59,798 nt of DNA from Rhodospirillaceae bacterium. Its GTDB lineage: Bacteria > Pseudomonadota > Alphaproteobacteria > GCA-2721365. The notes under the pieces were generated by a model. The model was not told the DNA's origin. It ran no database searches and saw nothing but the letters and a program-made list of their open reading frames with translations. The stretch lies in contig PBKC01000036.1 of assembly GCA_002721365.1 (NCBI GenBank), positions 1-59,798 on the forward strand, read 5' to 3'. This document shows positions 1 to 8,745 of the stretch, in pieces (position 1 is the stretch's first letter; each line of letters starts with the position of its first letter). The translations under genes and the position numbers were made by a program.

Positions 1-461
1 ATCTTCGGGCAACGGTTCATGATCACGGTCAGGCCGGCTTCCTCGGCGAGCTCCGCCGCGGCGTCGTTGCGCACGGTGAGCTGCATCCACAGCACCTTGA
101 TGCCCTTGGCGTCCTTGTTGGCGATCACCTCCTTGGTGATCTCGTAGGCTTCCTCGGACGTCCGGAAGATGTCGACCATGTCGATCGGGAAGGGGATGTC
201 GGCGATGCTGCCGTAGACCTTCTCGCCCAGGATCTCGTCGCCGGCGCGGCTGGGGTTCACCGGAATAACCCGATAGCCCTTCTTCACCAGATATTTCATG
301 GCGTAGTAGCTGGGCCGCCGCCAATGGGTGCTCGCCCCGACCATCGCAAAGGTCCGGACGTTTTTCAGGATGTCCCTGAGCAGCGAGTCGGGATAGTTGT
401 TGTGCCGTTCGAGATAGACCAGCGGCTTCTCACCGGCGGTCTGTTCGGCGGGTTGGGTCAT
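1..461 (-). CDS. CoA-binding domain protein (3' end cut by window edge)
   Basis: An open frame reads leftward from an ATG at 461 and runs off the window, giving at least 153 residues. A good Shine-Dalgarno (GGAGGG) lies just upstream. The product has a Rossmann-type CoA-binding core (MVGAS near residue 40, RRPSYYAMKYL, then a YRVIPVNP strand) and reaches a VIMNRCPK motif at the edge. The same order is seen in the complete protein at 7700-8188, so the two are paralogues and little of this one is missing. Proteins of this family bind CoA or acyl-CoA through the Rossmann fold; the cellular role is not established. It is divergent from the deacetylase-like gene at 697. Confidence 0.85.
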   Translation of the reverse strand, partial: MTQPAEQTAGEKPLVYLERHNNYPDSLLRDILKNVRTFAMVGASTHWRRPSYYAMKYLVKKGYRVIPVNPSRAGDEILGEKVYGSIADIPFPIDMVDIFRTSEEAYEITKEVIANKDAKGIKVLWMQLTVRNDAAAELAEEAGLTVIMNRCPK

Positions 462-696
462 CGTCGTCCACCCTCCAGAAAACGCAGGAATCGCCCGGCG
501 CCACCCGCCGATCCGGTGGGATCGGCCGGGTCCAGGCGAACAGCCCGTCCGGCGCCGCCGCGGAGAGGGTCCTTGGTAGGATGCGCGGCCCGAGGTGTCA
601 AGCCGAGCCGCCTGGACGGGGCGGGGCGTTGTACCGCCACCACCAGACGAGCGATAAACGGGCGATAGTCTGCACCACCGTCGCATCGAGGGGCCC

Positions 697-1431
697 ATGA
701 CCAGCACTTTGCCTCCGGACTTCACCCTGGAGGGCTACCGCGCCCTGATCGCGGCCCTTATGGATCGGGGCTATGCGGTGGTCGACTTCGCCGATGCGCG
801 GCCCGAAGCGAGGCACCTCATCCTCCGCCACGATGTCGACATGAGCCTCGACGCGGCCCTCGCCGTCGCCGAGGTCGAGGCGGCGATGGGCTTTTCGGCC
901 CATTACTTCGTGCTGCTGCGGTCCGAACTCTACAATCCGTTCGCTCCGGCGGCCATGACGGCGATGCGGCGTCTGCTATCGCTCGGCCACCGCGTCGGCC
1001 TCCATTTCGACGGGGCCGCGCATGGGTCGGATGCGATCGACGCGGCCGTGGCAGACGAATGCGCTCTTCTCGAAACGCTGACCGGTGCGCCGGTGACGAT
1101 GGTGAGCTTCCACCGGCCGGCGGCCGGACTTCTCGGCCATGCCGCGGCGCTGGCGGGACGGGCGCATGCCTATCAGCCGCGGTTCTTCTCCGAGATGGGC
1201 TACTGCTCGGATTCGCGCGGGCAATGGGGGCATGGGCATCCGCTGGAGCACCCGGCTGTCGCGGACGGCCGGGCGCTCCAGCTTCTTACCCACCCGATCT
1301 GGTGGACCCGGACGAAAGGGGAGGGCGTCGTCGTCCGCCTCGACCGCTTCGTTGACGACAGGAGCCGCGTGGTGAAGGAGGAACTCGCCGCCAACTGCGA
1401 GCCCTATCGCGACAGGGGCACACGGATGTAG
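697..1431 (+). CDS. polysaccharide deacetylase-like protein
   Basis: 244 residues, no signal peptide, so probably cytoplasmic. It shows an HDVD motif at residues 45-48 followed by a TIM-barrel-like pattern: GLHFD at 101-105, SFHRP at 137-141, YCSDSRGQW at 169-177 and THP at 198-200. These resemble the metal-binding Asp/His positions of NodB-type (CE4) carbohydrate deacetylases, in the divergent subgroup often found in glycan clusters. The start at 697 has GAGGGG just upstream. It precedes a convergent block of nucleotide-sugar and glycan genes (1605-5449), which supports a role in trimming an acetylated sugar. The exact substrate cannot be told. Confidence 0.7.
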   Translation: MTSTLPPDFTLEGYRALIAALMDRGYAVVDFADARPEARHLILRHDVDMSLDAALAVAEVEAAMGFSAHYFVLLRSELYNPFAPAAMTAMRRLLSLGHRVGLHFDGAAHGSDAIDAAVADECALLETLTGAPVTMVSFHRPAAGLLGHAAALAGRAHAYQPRFFSEMGYCSDSRGQWGHGHPLEHPAVADGRALQLLTHPIWWTRTKGEGVVVRLDRFVDDRSRVVKEELAANCEPYRDRGTRM

Positions 1432-1464
1432 CCCGATTCGGTTTCCGCGCCTCCGGCACGGCCA

Positions 1465-1575
1465 CCTCACCCTCCCCGCCTGCGGCGGGTCCCCTCCCTC
1501 TTCCCCGTCAAGCGGCGGAGAGGGCGGCTTCTCTCTCCCTCTCCATCCCCGGGGATGGAGAGGGTCGGGGTGAGG
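1465..1575. repeat. dispersed palindromic repeat, CCTCACCC...GGGTGAGG type
   Basis: The region between the convergent genes ending at 1431 and 1605 is a long imperfect inverted repeat. It begins CCTCACCCTCCCC and ends GGGTCGGGGTGAGG, with internal short hairpins such as TCCATCCCCGGGGATGGA. A related element lies at 9987-10107. Elements of this look are common intergenic repeats in alphaproteobacteria and could also act as a bidirectional terminator here. Confidence 0.6.
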
Positions 1576-1604
1576 AAGGGGGAGCCGCCCGCGAAGGCCA
1601 ATAT

Positions 1605-2288
1605 TCAAGCCGTCAGCGCTGCGCGGGTCCCCTCGACGCCTATATTGAACAGCGCATCTACGACCGACAGCCCCGGCACGAAGTCGCCGCCTATCTGTGG
1701 GTAAGGCTTCGGCATGAAATCCGTGTAGCGAAGGCCGACACCCGCCGTGGAGAACTTCACCGGGTCCTGGTAATTGGCTCCGCCGCGGCCCGAGAGATAC
1801 ATGGGCGCCGGGTCGAGCTTGCGGCAAAGTGCGATCAGCCTGTCGTCGGCGCTCAGGTCGGTGGCGCCCAATTCCGAACTCGTATGGAAGCGGGTCGTGA
1901 GACCCAGGATGTCCGAGATCCCCTCGATCAGGTGCCGGTTGATGGCAGCGAGCGAGTCCGTCGGAGCGCTTTCGAACAAGTCGCGGAGCAGGGCGAAGCC
2001 CTCCCGGAAATTGGGGGTCTGGGCATAGAAGCCCTTGAGGCTGTCGAGATGCGCCGCGCGCCAGTCGGGGCGGGCGGGGGCGACTTGGTCGATGCTCTGT
2101 CCCAGCGACACCGAGACCGGAATGGTCAGCCAGCGGGGTTTCCCAGCGTTCAGGACGCGGGTCCGATTGATGTAGCTGTTCTTGGTGAACTGGGCGTCGT
2201 CCAGGAACACGAACGCATCCGCGTCGGCGATCTTCCGGAAGTAGCCCAGCCAGGGCAGATAGTTGGGCTGATGGATAGCGACGATCAC
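1605..2288 (-). CDS. WbqC-like family protein
   Basis: 227 residues. The N-terminus carries the family hallmark HQPNYLPWLGYF (residues 6-17), followed by FVFLDDAQFTKNSYINRTR and a SGRGGANY segment near residue 167. WbqC-like proteins are found in O-antigen and other surface-polysaccharide loci; their biochemical activity is not settled, though an enzymatic role in sugar-amine modification has been suggested. Its ATG overlaps the stop of the upstream epimerase (ATGA, 2285-2288), so the two are translationally coupled. It is the last gene of the leftward operon 5449-1605. Confidence 0.85.
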   Translation of the reverse strand: MIVAIHQPNYLPWLGYFRKIADADAFVFLDDAQFTKNSYINRTRVLNAGKPRWLTIPVSVSLGQSIDQVAPARPDWRAAHLDSLKGFYAQTPNFREGFALLRDLFESAPTDSLAAINRHLIEGISDILGLTTRFHTSSELGATDLSADDRLIALCRKLDPAPMYLSGRGGANYQDPVKFSTAGVGLRYTDFMPKPYPQIGGDFVPGLSVVDALFNIGVEGTRAALTA

Positions 2289-3193
2289 GCTGCCGCCTCA
2301 GAGCGGGCGAAAGTCACGCAGGATTCCAGTCGAAGGTCGAGGCCGCCTGGGACGTAGCCGAGGACGGCCCGTGCTTTGTCTATCCGCATGGCTTGATGCC
2401 GGGCCGGCGCATCGCCGATTTCGGCTCGGCTCGCGCTTCCGCCCAAGCCGATGATCCGCCGTGCGATCGACCGCAGCGTCGCCGTCTCGCCGCCGATATT
2501 GAAGACGTGCGTTCCGCCGTCGATCGGCGTCGCCAGCGCCAAGTGGCAAGCGATCGCGGCGTCCGGGCGGAAGACGAAGGAAAACGTGCTGTCCGGCGCC
2601 GCGACCGACAGCGGCTCACCCGCTACGGCCGCGCGGCAGAAGGCATGGACGGCCCCATCTCTCCGCGGTGGGCCGTGGATGCCGGCGAGGCGCAGAATGA
2701 CGGCGTTTTCTTTCTCGGTCGTGGTCCACAGGGCGGCAATTTCATGCTCGCCGGCAGCCTTGTGGGCGCCATAGATGCCGCGTGGCTCCAACGGGTCGTC
2801 CTCGGCATGGGCGATGCCGTCAGCGGGAATTTCGGGATAGACCGAGATCGAGGACGCGAATACGAACCGCTTTACGCCGGCTTCGTGGGCGGCGCGAGCG
2901 AGCCCGATGGTCGCATCCTGATTGTCGCGCTGCGAGCGGCGCTCGGTGACGACGGCGGGCGCAGCAGGATCGGGGAGATGGGCGGCGAGATGGAGGACCG
3001 CATCCGGCCGTTCGGCGGAAAGGAGCCGCGTCACCGCCGCCCGATCGGCGAGGTCCGCCCCCTTGGTCGCGCCGATGCCGGGTACAGTGCGGCCGTCACG
3101 GGTTACCGGAATGACCGTAAGGCCCGACTCGACGAGGAGCGGGATGGCGGCGCCCGCCAGATAGCCTCCGGCGCCTGTGACGAGAACACGCAT
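2285..3193 (-). CDS. NAD-dependent epimerase/dehydratase (extended SDR)
   Basis: 302 residues. The dinucleotide-binding glycine motif TGAGGYLAG is at residues 6-14 and the catalytic YGAHK (YxxxK) lies near residue 143, after a FASSISVYP strand that supplies the active-site Ser. This is the usual layout of extended short-chain dehydrogenases acting on nucleotide sugars. It sits 10 bp after the DegT aminotransferase and overlaps the WbqC gene, so it probably makes or reduces a keto-sugar used by the same pathway. The precise sugar is unknown. Confidence 0.85.
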   Translation of the reverse strand: MRVLVTGAGGYLAGAAIPLLVESGLTVIPVTRDGRTVPGIGATKGADLADRAAVTRLLSAERPDAVLHLAAHLPDPAAPAVVTERRSQRDNQDATIGLARAAHEAGVKRFVFASSISVYPEIPADGIAHAEDDPLEPRGIYGAHKAAGEHEIAALWTTTEKENAVILRLAGIHGPPRRDGAVHAFCRAAVAGEPLSVAAPDSTFSFVFRPDAAIACHLALATPIDGGTHVFNIGGETATLRSIARRIIGLGGSASRAEIGDAPARHQAMRIDKARAVLGYVPGGLDLRLESCVTFARSEAAA

Positions 3194-3203
3194 TCCTCGG
3201 GCT

Positions 3204-4328
3204 TCAGCCGGCGCTGCGGGCCGCCGCGATCAGCGTCCTCGTCACCCGCGCGATCTGGTCTTCGTCAAGTTCGGGATACATCGGCAGGCACATCGACCGG
3301 TCGAGCAGATGCTCCGCGCCCCGATACCGGCCGTCGTCGAGATGGGCGAAGACGACTTCCTTGTGGACGGGGCGGTAGATGCGCTTGGTCTGGATGCCGG
3401 CCTCCCGCATCGTCGAGGCGACGGCGCGGTAGTCGACGTAGTCCTGAACGAAGACGGCGTACTGATACCAGGATGGCGCGCTGCCTTCCGGCAGATCGAC
3501 CAGCAGCAGGCCGGGCTGATTGGACAGCGCCTGGTGATAGGCGGCGGCGATCTCCCGGCGGCGGGCGAGATGGTCCCCCAGCCCCTCGACTTGGCGAAGG
3601 CCGATCGCCGCCCGGATGTCGTCCAGGAACCAGTCGTTTCCCAGCTCGACGATCTGGTCGGTCTCTTCCTCTTTCCCGAACATGCGGAGCTGGCGGGCGA
3701 AGCGCCTGAGTTCGGGGTCGTTGGTGGTCAGCATGCCGCCGGCGCCGGTGGTCATCACCTTCGTCGGGTAGAAGCTGAACACCCCGACATCGCCGAAATT
3801 GCCGGCGACCCGGTCGCCGAAGCGGGCGCCGTGGGCGTGCGAGGCGTCCTCGATCAGGAACAGCCTGTTCGCGCGGCAATAGTCCTTGATCCGGGCGAAA
3901 TCGGGCGAGACGACGCCGGTCAGATGAACCCAGATCACGCCCTTGGTGCGCTCGGTCCGCCGCGCCTCCAGCGATTCGGGCGTTACCGCCATGGTCTCGG
4001 GATCGATGTCGGCGAGGACCGGCGTTCCGCCTTCGAACAGCACGGCGCTGACATCGGTGAGGAAGCTCGCTGCCGGAACAAGCACCTCTCCGCCCTTGGC
4101 GCCGAAATAGCGCAGTGCGATCTGCAATGCCGTCGTCGCGCTGTTTACGCTGACCGCGTGCTCGACGCCGCACAGCGCGGCGAAGGCCACTTCCAGACGG
4201 TCGGCGAAGGCGCCGGGCGCGATCTGCCGGTTTTCGAACAGCCCGCGGAGGTCACCGAGAATCCCGTCGATCATTGCTTCCGGGAAGTAGGGGCGGGTGA
4301 CCGGAATGCGGTTCGGGTTCGCCGTCAT
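3204..4328 (-). CDS. DegT/DnrJ/EryC1/StrS family PLP-dependent sugar aminotransferase
   Basis: 374 residues, the usual size for the family. The PLP-binding lysine is in FSFYPTKVMTTGAGG (K190), with the cofactor-contacting EDASHAHGA at 160-168 and an N-terminal NSATTALQIAL helix at 62-72. These enzymes transfer an amino group from glutamate to a 3- or 4-keto sugar nucleotide (fold type I). Its start overlaps the stop of the SGNH-like gene (ATGA, 4325-4328). With the neighbouring epimerase and glycosyltransferase it points to synthesis of an amino-sugar residue of a surface glycan. Confidence 0.92.
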   Translation of the reverse strand: MTANPNRIPVTRPYFPEAMIDGILGDLRGLFENRQIAPGAFADRLEVAFAALCGVEHAVSVNSATTALQIALRYFGAKGGEVLVPAASFLTDVSAVLFEGGTPVLADIDPETMAVTPESLEARRTERTKGVIWVHLTGVVSPDFARIKDYCRANRLFLIEDASHAHGARFGDRVAGNFGDVGVFSFYPTKVMTTGAGGMLTTNDPELRRFARQLRMFGKEEETDQIVELGNDWFLDDIRAAIGLRQVEGLGDHLARRREIAAAYHQALSNQPGLLLVDLPEGSAPSWYQYAVFVQDYVDYRAVASTMREAGIQTKRIYRPVHKEVVFAHLDDGRYRGAEHLLDRSMCLPMYPELDEDQIARVTRTLIAAARSAG

Positions 4329-5449
4329 CGGGCCTCCCTCACGGCCTGGTGCAGCGTTCCATGCTCGGCCCGCTCGCGGCCGACGGGATTGGCGAGCGGA
4401 CCCAGTTCTTCCGGATAGAGAACAGCCACGTCGGGGGCCGTCGCCCGCAGCCAGCGCTGCGCCATGCCATCGCGCTCGTCACCGGCGGGAAGCAGCAGGA
4501 TCACGGTCTTCTCCTCCACGGGGCCGTCGTCGTCGGGTGTCATCTCATGGCCGATCGCGATGTCGGGATTCGCTTGGCGGAAGGCGGCGCGGTCCGTTTC
4601 CGAACCGGCAACCGCCACCGGCCCCTCGGGACGGTCGCCCGGCATGATGGGGCCGGCCAATGCGGCATCGGCGGCCGGTGCGGTGCGGACGATCATCGCT
4701 TCCAGCGCTTCGGCGATCGCCGCGTGAAAGGCCGGCGTGAAGTGCCACTGGTCGAGCAAGCACGCACTTGGGCCGCCTTGCGCCCTCATCAGCGCGTCGA
4801 GGTCGAGCACGGTCGCGCCCCAGGCATTGGCCTCGGCGGCCGTCGCCTCGTTCAGCGCGGCGAGGACCTCGCCCCATTCGGGGATGACGAGATAGTCGCC
4901 GGCGGCATGCTTGCGGCTCAGGTGATCAGGCGGCGTCACCGGGATCGTCGCCCACACGACAGCGCGGCGGCGGCGGACGAAATGCGAGATCAGCCCGCGC
5001 TGCTTTTGTGCGTAGTCGTCGGGAGAGACACCGAGCTCACCCGCCTTGAACAGGTCGACCAGCCGGCGGGAGCTGAAGGAGAGATCGAGGCTTTTCCCGT
5101 CCCGCCAATCGAAGTCCTCGATCCGGCGGCGGACGTAGTCGAGGAAGTGGCGCTTGTCGAGCAGCGACTCCCAGATGCCGTCGACCAGCACAACCATCCA
5201 GGGATCGACGAGGGCGAGGCGCAGGATGTTGTTCTCGACCGTCGCGCCGCGGAAATGGTCGGGTATATGGACGACGTCCGCGACCGGTTGGGGGTGCGAC
5301 AGCAGCGATCCGCGCAGCCGGTGCGGGAAGGTAAGGTGATAGCCGTAGCGCGCCGCGCCATAGGCCGGGTTCGTATAGTAGCTGTCGAATACCCGCGAAT
5401 CGCCCAGAACGGCGACTCGGGGAAGCGCTAACGGATCGAATGCCATCAA
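4325..5449 (-). CDS. SGNH/GDSL-like hydrolase domain protein of glycan cluster
   Basis: 374 residues, not matched to a named protein. The N-terminus reads VAVLGDSRVFDSYYTNP (GDS at 16-18), and a DQWHFTPAFH segment about two-thirds along gives a plausible DxxH pair, so the first about 260 residues look like an SGNH hydrolase or acyl-esterase fold. The remaining about 110 residues contain an acidic linker and a second alpha/beta-looking segment of unknown function. No signal peptide is present. As first gene of the leftward operon with DegT, epimerase and WbqC it may add or remove an acyl group on a sugar. The assignment is inference from two short motifs. Confidence 0.6.
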   Translation of the reverse strand: MMAFDPLALPRVAVLGDSRVFDSYYTNPAYGAARYGYHLTFPHRLRGSLLSHPQPVADVVHIPDHFRGATVENNILRLALVDPWMVVLVDGIWESLLDKRHFLDYVRRRIEDFDWRDGKSLDLSFSSRRLVDLFKAGELGVSPDDYAQKQRGLISHFVRRRRAVVWATIPVTPPDHLSRKHAAGDYLVIPEWGEVLAALNEATAAEANAWGATVLDLDALMRAQGGPSACLLDQWHFTPAFHAAIAEALEAMIVRTAPAADAALAGPIMPGDRPEGPVAVAGSETDRAAFRQANPDIAIGHEMTPDDDGPVEEKTVILLLPAGDERDGMAQRWLRATAPDVAVLYPEELGPLANPVGRERAEHGTLHQAVREAR

Positions 5450-5612
5450 TTCCTTCGACCGACCGTCGCCCGTCTGCGGCGCCGTTCGACGGCGCCCCGT
5501 GCCGGCTCGACATGATGCGTCTCCGGCGCGTCATTGTTGTGCCATATTCCGCCGATGATTCCGAACCTCAAACCGCCGCACTGCCGAAGCGTGCCGTCGG
5601 GCCGGCTCCACC

Positions 5613-6803
5613 TTGGCTTTCGCTGATCCCCTGAAGGTCCTCTGCCTCGACATCGAAGGCGGCTATGGCGGCTCGTCCCGAAGCCTCTGGGAGAGCCTGC
5701 GTCATATGGACCGGAGCCGTATCGCACCCGAAGTCTGGTGCCGGCGGGCGGGGCCGATCCAGCCGCTCCATGCCGAGGCCGGTATCCCCTCCGTCGTCGC
5801 GCCGGAAATGCCCTCGTTTTCGTCGCTCAAGCGGCCGTCGCGCAGTGCCTATTTGCTGGCGAGGCTTCTGCTCCGCTGGCCGGGCGGCAAGGCGTTCCGT
5901 GCGAGGCTGCTGGCCGCCGCGGAAGCCGCCGACGTCGTTCACCTCAATCACGAGGCGCTGTTCATTCTGGCCCGCTGGCTGAAGCGGCATTGCCGGACGC
6001 CGCTCACCATGCATATCCGCACCAACCTCCACGACACCGCCTTCAGCCGCTGGCAGGACCGGAGCATCGCCCGCACGGCCGATCACCTGATCTACATCAC
6101 CGAGAACGAACGCGAGACGCTGGAGCGCCTGTCGGGCGAACGGCCCGCCGGCACCATCATCTACAACATCGCCGTCCCGCCAACTTCGGCCACCATCCAT
6201 CCGGCGATCCCGAAGGACGGCCGCTTCAAGCTCGTGAGCCTTTCCAACTTCGCGTTCGAGCGTGGCACCGACCGGCTGGCGGACATCGCCCGCGTTCTCG
6301 ACCGGATGGGGCGCAAGGACATCCTGATCGTCGCGGCGGGCCGCATGGAGATGCCGCGCTCTTCGCCCGGCGGCATGGGCCGGGTGGCGCGGAACGGCGG
6401 CGACTTCGCGGCCTATATCGAAGGAGAGGGGCTTTCCCGCCATTTCCTGTTCCTCGGCCACGTCAATGCGCCCGAGCAGGTACTGGCCGGGGCGGACGCC
6501 CTGATCAAACCCACCCGAGATGCCAACCCCTGGGGTCGCGACATCATCGAGGCCCTGGCCGCCGGCGTGCCGGTGGTGACGCTCGGCCGCTACAACCGCT
6601 TCGTCGAAGACCGGGTGACAGGCGTCCTGCAGCAGGACTTCGACGCCGAACGCATGGCCGAAGCGATCTGCGGGTTCGCCGACGACCGCGCCCGGGCCAA
6701 AGCCCTCGGTGAGGCAGGGCGCTCGCGCGTCACCGACCTTTGCGACGGTCGGGCGCGGGCGGCCGACCTGTTTGCAGTCTGGGAGAGCGTTGCGCGCCGC
6801 TGA
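5613..6803 (+). CDS. glycosyltransferase, GT4-like (GT-B fold)
   Basis: 396 residues from a TTG start; no better ATG lies before the conserved LDIEGGYGGSSRSLW motif at the N-terminus. The C-terminal half has the hallmarks of a GT4 enzyme: LVSLSNFAFERGTDRL, ILIVAAGR, FLFLGHV, and the nucleotide-sugar binding EX7E-like segment RDIIEALAAGVPVV. Such retaining enzymes transfer sugar from a nucleotide donor at the cytoplasmic face of the inner membrane. It is divergent from the aminotransferase operon and likely shares its glycan pathway. Confidence 0.88.
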   Translation: MAFADPLKVLCLDIEGGYGGSSRSLWESLRHMDRSRIAPEVWCRRAGPIQPLHAEAGIPSVVAPEMPSFSSLKRPSRSAYLLARLLLRWPGGKAFRARLLAAAEAADVVHLNHEALFILARWLKRHCRTPLTMHIRTNLHDTAFSRWQDRSIARTADHLIYITENERETLERLSGERPAGTIIYNIAVPPTSATIHPAIPKDGRFKLVSLSNFAFERGTDRLADIARVLDRMGRKDILIVAAGRMEMPRSSPGGMGRVARNGGDFAAYIEGEGLSRHFLFLGHVNAPEQVLAGADALIKPTRDANPWGRDIIEALAAGVPVVTLGRYNRFVEDRVTGVLQQDFDAERMAEAICGFADDRARAKALGEAGRSRVTDLCDGRARAADLFAVWESVARR

Positions 6804-6896
6804 TGGGCCTAAGGCGCGCTGGGGGGATTGGCAGGGCCTTTCGACCATGGCAGAAGGCCCTATCTTTTAAGTGGATACCTTGCTCGGGGAACAGAG

Positions 6897-7703
6897 ATGA
6901 GCACCGCCGCTGCCGCTGAGATCGACGCCGAAGCCATTCTCCTCCGGGAGGACGCCGACGGCATCGCGACCCTGACCCTCAACCGGCCGGGCGCGCGCAA
7001 CGCGCTCTCGCGCGGGATGATGTCGGCGATCCAGGCCGAGCTCGACTTGATCGCCAAGGATCGCTCGGTCAAGGTGGTGGTGATCGCCGCCAACGGCCCC
7101 GGCTTCTGCGCCGGCCACGACCTCAAGGAAGTCCGGGCCAATCCCGGTCGGGCGATGTACGAGGCCCTGTTCCAGCAATGCAGCCGGCTGATGACCTCGA
7201 TCGTCAAGCTGCCGCAGCCGGTGATCGCCCGCGTGCACGGCATCGCCACGGCGGCCGGCTGCCAGCTCGTCGCGAGCTGCGACCTTGCCGTCGCCGCGTC
7301 CGATGCTCGCTTCGCCACGCCGGGCGTAAACATCGGCCTGTTCTGCTCGACCCCGATGGTGGCGCTGAGCCGTAACGTGGGACGCAAGGCGGCGATGGAG
7401 ATGCTGTTGACCGGCGACATGATTCCGGCTGACAAGGCACTGGAGATCGGCCTCGTAAATCGAGTCGTTCCAGCGGAAAATCTTGATGAAGCAGTAACGG
7501 AACTTGCGGGCAAGATCGCCGCGAAGTCGCCCCTGACCCTGTCGATCGGCAAGGAAGCCTTCTATCGCCAGCTCGATATGGACCTGGACGGCGCCTACGC
7601 CTATGCGAGCGAGGTCATGACCCGGAACATGCTGGCCCGCGACGCCGAGGAAGGGATCGACGCTTTCATCGAGAAGCGTCAGCCGGTGTGGCGGGGCGAA
7701 TGA
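6897..7703 (+). CDS. enoyl-CoA hydratase/isomerase family protein
   Basis: 268 residues from the ATG at 6897; an in-frame upstream start at 6828 adds a region unlike the family. Crotonase signatures are clear: oxyanion-hole GFCAGHDLKEV, then HGIATAAGCQLVASCDLAV, ATPGVNIGLF and ALEIGLVNRVV. Catalytic acid positions are not both recognisable, so the exact reaction (hydration, isomerisation or other) is open. The stop overlaps the ATG of the CoA-binding gene (ATGA, 7700-7703), which suggests the two act on the same CoA thioester. Confidence 0.9.
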   Translation: MSTAAAAEIDAEAILLREDADGIATLTLNRPGARNALSRGMMSAIQAELDLIAKDRSVKVVVIAANGPGFCAGHDLKEVRANPGRAMYEALFQQCSRLMTSIVKLPQPVIARVHGIATAAGCQLVASCDLAVAASDARFATPGVNIGLFCSTPMVALSRNVGRKAAMEMLLTGDMIPADKALEIGLVNRVVPAENLDEAVTELAGKIAAKSPLTLSIGKEAFYRQLDMDLDGAYAYASEVMTRNMLARDAEEGIDAFIEKRQPVWRGE

Positions 7704-8188
7704 CGGCGGCTGCCATGGACGTCGCCCACTATACCGACGACTTCCTTCGCCGGGTGCTGGTCAACAATCCGGTGGTGGCGATGATCGGCGCCAGCGCCAA
7801 TCCGGAACGGCCGAGCTACCGGATCATGAAATACTTGCAGGGCAAGGGGTTCCGGGTGATTCCGATCAATCCAGGCGAAGCCGGGAACACCATCCATGGC
7901 GAGCTCTGCTATGCCCGTCTCCAGGACGTGCCGGAGCAGATCGACATCGTCGACGTCTTCCGCCGCTCGGAGGCGGCGGAGGAAATCGTTACTGACGCCA
8001 TCGCCGCCGGCGCTAAGGCGGTGTGGATGCAGCTTGGCGTCGAGAACGCCGCCGCGGCCGAGAAGGGGCGTGCGGCCGGCCTCGACATCATCATGAACCG
8101 CTGCCCGAAGATCGAGTGCAGCCGCCTGTTCGGCGAACGTACGCTCGGCGAGATCCACGCCGAAATGGAAGTGGAACGCCCGCAGTAG
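7700..8188 (+). CDS. CoA-binding domain protein
   Basis: 162 residues. The start at 7700 is chosen for the ATGA overlap with the hydratase; a GTG at 7688 would add four residues. Features are MIGASANPERPSYRIMKYL, YRVIPINPG-type strand, WMQLGVENAAAA and IIMNRCPKIE, the CoA-binding Rossmann fold also found as one domain of succinyl-CoA synthetase alpha subunits. It is a paralogue of the truncated gene at 1-461. Function is unknown beyond probable acyl-CoA binding; coupling with a crotonase suggests a helper role in acyl-CoA metabolism. Confidence 0.88.
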   Translation: MTAAAMDVAHYTDDFLRRVLVNNPVVAMIGASANPERPSYRIMKYLQGKGFRVIPINPGEAGNTIHGELCYARLQDVPEQIDIVDVFRRSEAAEEIVTDAIAAGAKAVWMQLGVENAAAAEKGRAAGLDIIMNRCPKIECSRLFGERTLGEIHAEMEVERPQ

Positions 8189-8237
8189 CAACGGCGTCGG
8201 GCCGACGGCCATTTCCGAAATCGCGATGGAGGAAAGG

Positions 8238-8519
8238 ATGTTCGGACGGTCCAAGAACGAGATTCCGCCGCCGGCGATCGCCAAGTCCGCCGATGCGGTT
8301 GAGGTCCTGCGGGTCTGGGCGGAACCGGGGGCGCCGCAGCAGCTCGTTCTCAAGACCACCTGGGACGAACCGGGGGCCTGGGGCCTGTTGCTCGTCGACG
8401 TGGCACGGCACGCCGCCAAGGCCTATGCGGGCGAAGGTATCCCCGAGGAGGAGGCGTTCGACCGAATCCTCCAGTTCTTCAGGGCCGAACTGGAATCCCC
8501 GACGGACGAGCTTTCCTGA
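8238..8519 (+). CDS. DUF5076 domain-containing protein
   Basis: 93 residues beginning MFGRSKNEIPPP. The ATG at 8238 is preferred over 8226 because GGAGG at 8228-8232 sits five bases before it. The body (ADAVEVLRVW, WDEPGAWGLLLVDVARHAAKAY, a C-terminal PTDE) matches my memory of the DUF5076 family, small alphaproteobacterial proteins of unknown function. It follows the CoA-binding gene by about 50 bp and is probably in the same transcript, which may end at the hairpin 8544-8568. Confidence 0.75.
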   Translation: MFGRSKNEIPPPAIAKSADAVEVLRVWAEPGAPQQLVLKTTWDEPGAWGLLLVDVARHAAKAYAGEGIPEEEAFDRILQFFRAELESPTDELS

Positions 8520-8543
8520 TCGTCACACGCACCAGGGCAAAAT

Positions 8544-8575
8544 GGGGGCGGCGCCGAGCACCGCCCCCTGTTCGT
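8544..8575 (+). terminator. hairpin terminator candidate after DUF5076 gene
   Basis: An 8-bp perfect G+C stem (GGGGGCGG at 8544-8551, CCGCCCCC at 8561-8568) with a 9-base loop is followed by TGTTCGTCT. The tail is only moderately T-rich, so this is a likely but not textbook intrinsic terminator. Confidence 0.45.
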
Positions 8576-8630
8576 CTCAGAGTCCTATCCGGAAAGATCG
8601 AAATAATATCAGCGGCTTATCCCTTGATCT

Positions 8631-8700
8631 GTCATTCCCGCGAAAGCGGGAATCCAGACGCCGTGCCGCTTGCATGGGCCCCCGCCTTCGCGGGGGCGAC
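8631..8700. repeat. dispersed palindromic repeat (ATTCCCGC...GCGGGAAT)
   Basis: Two hairpins in tandem: ATTCCCGCGAAAGCGGGAAT and CCCCCGCCTTCGCGGGGG. A related copy with GCGGAAGCGGGAATCC lies at 37821-37920. This is a common intergenic palindrome type in alphaproteobacteria. It lies between convergent genes. Confidence 0.65.
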
Positions 8701-8745
8701 GGGCAAGAAGTTGATAGAATTCGGCAACTATATCGAACCGGGCTT

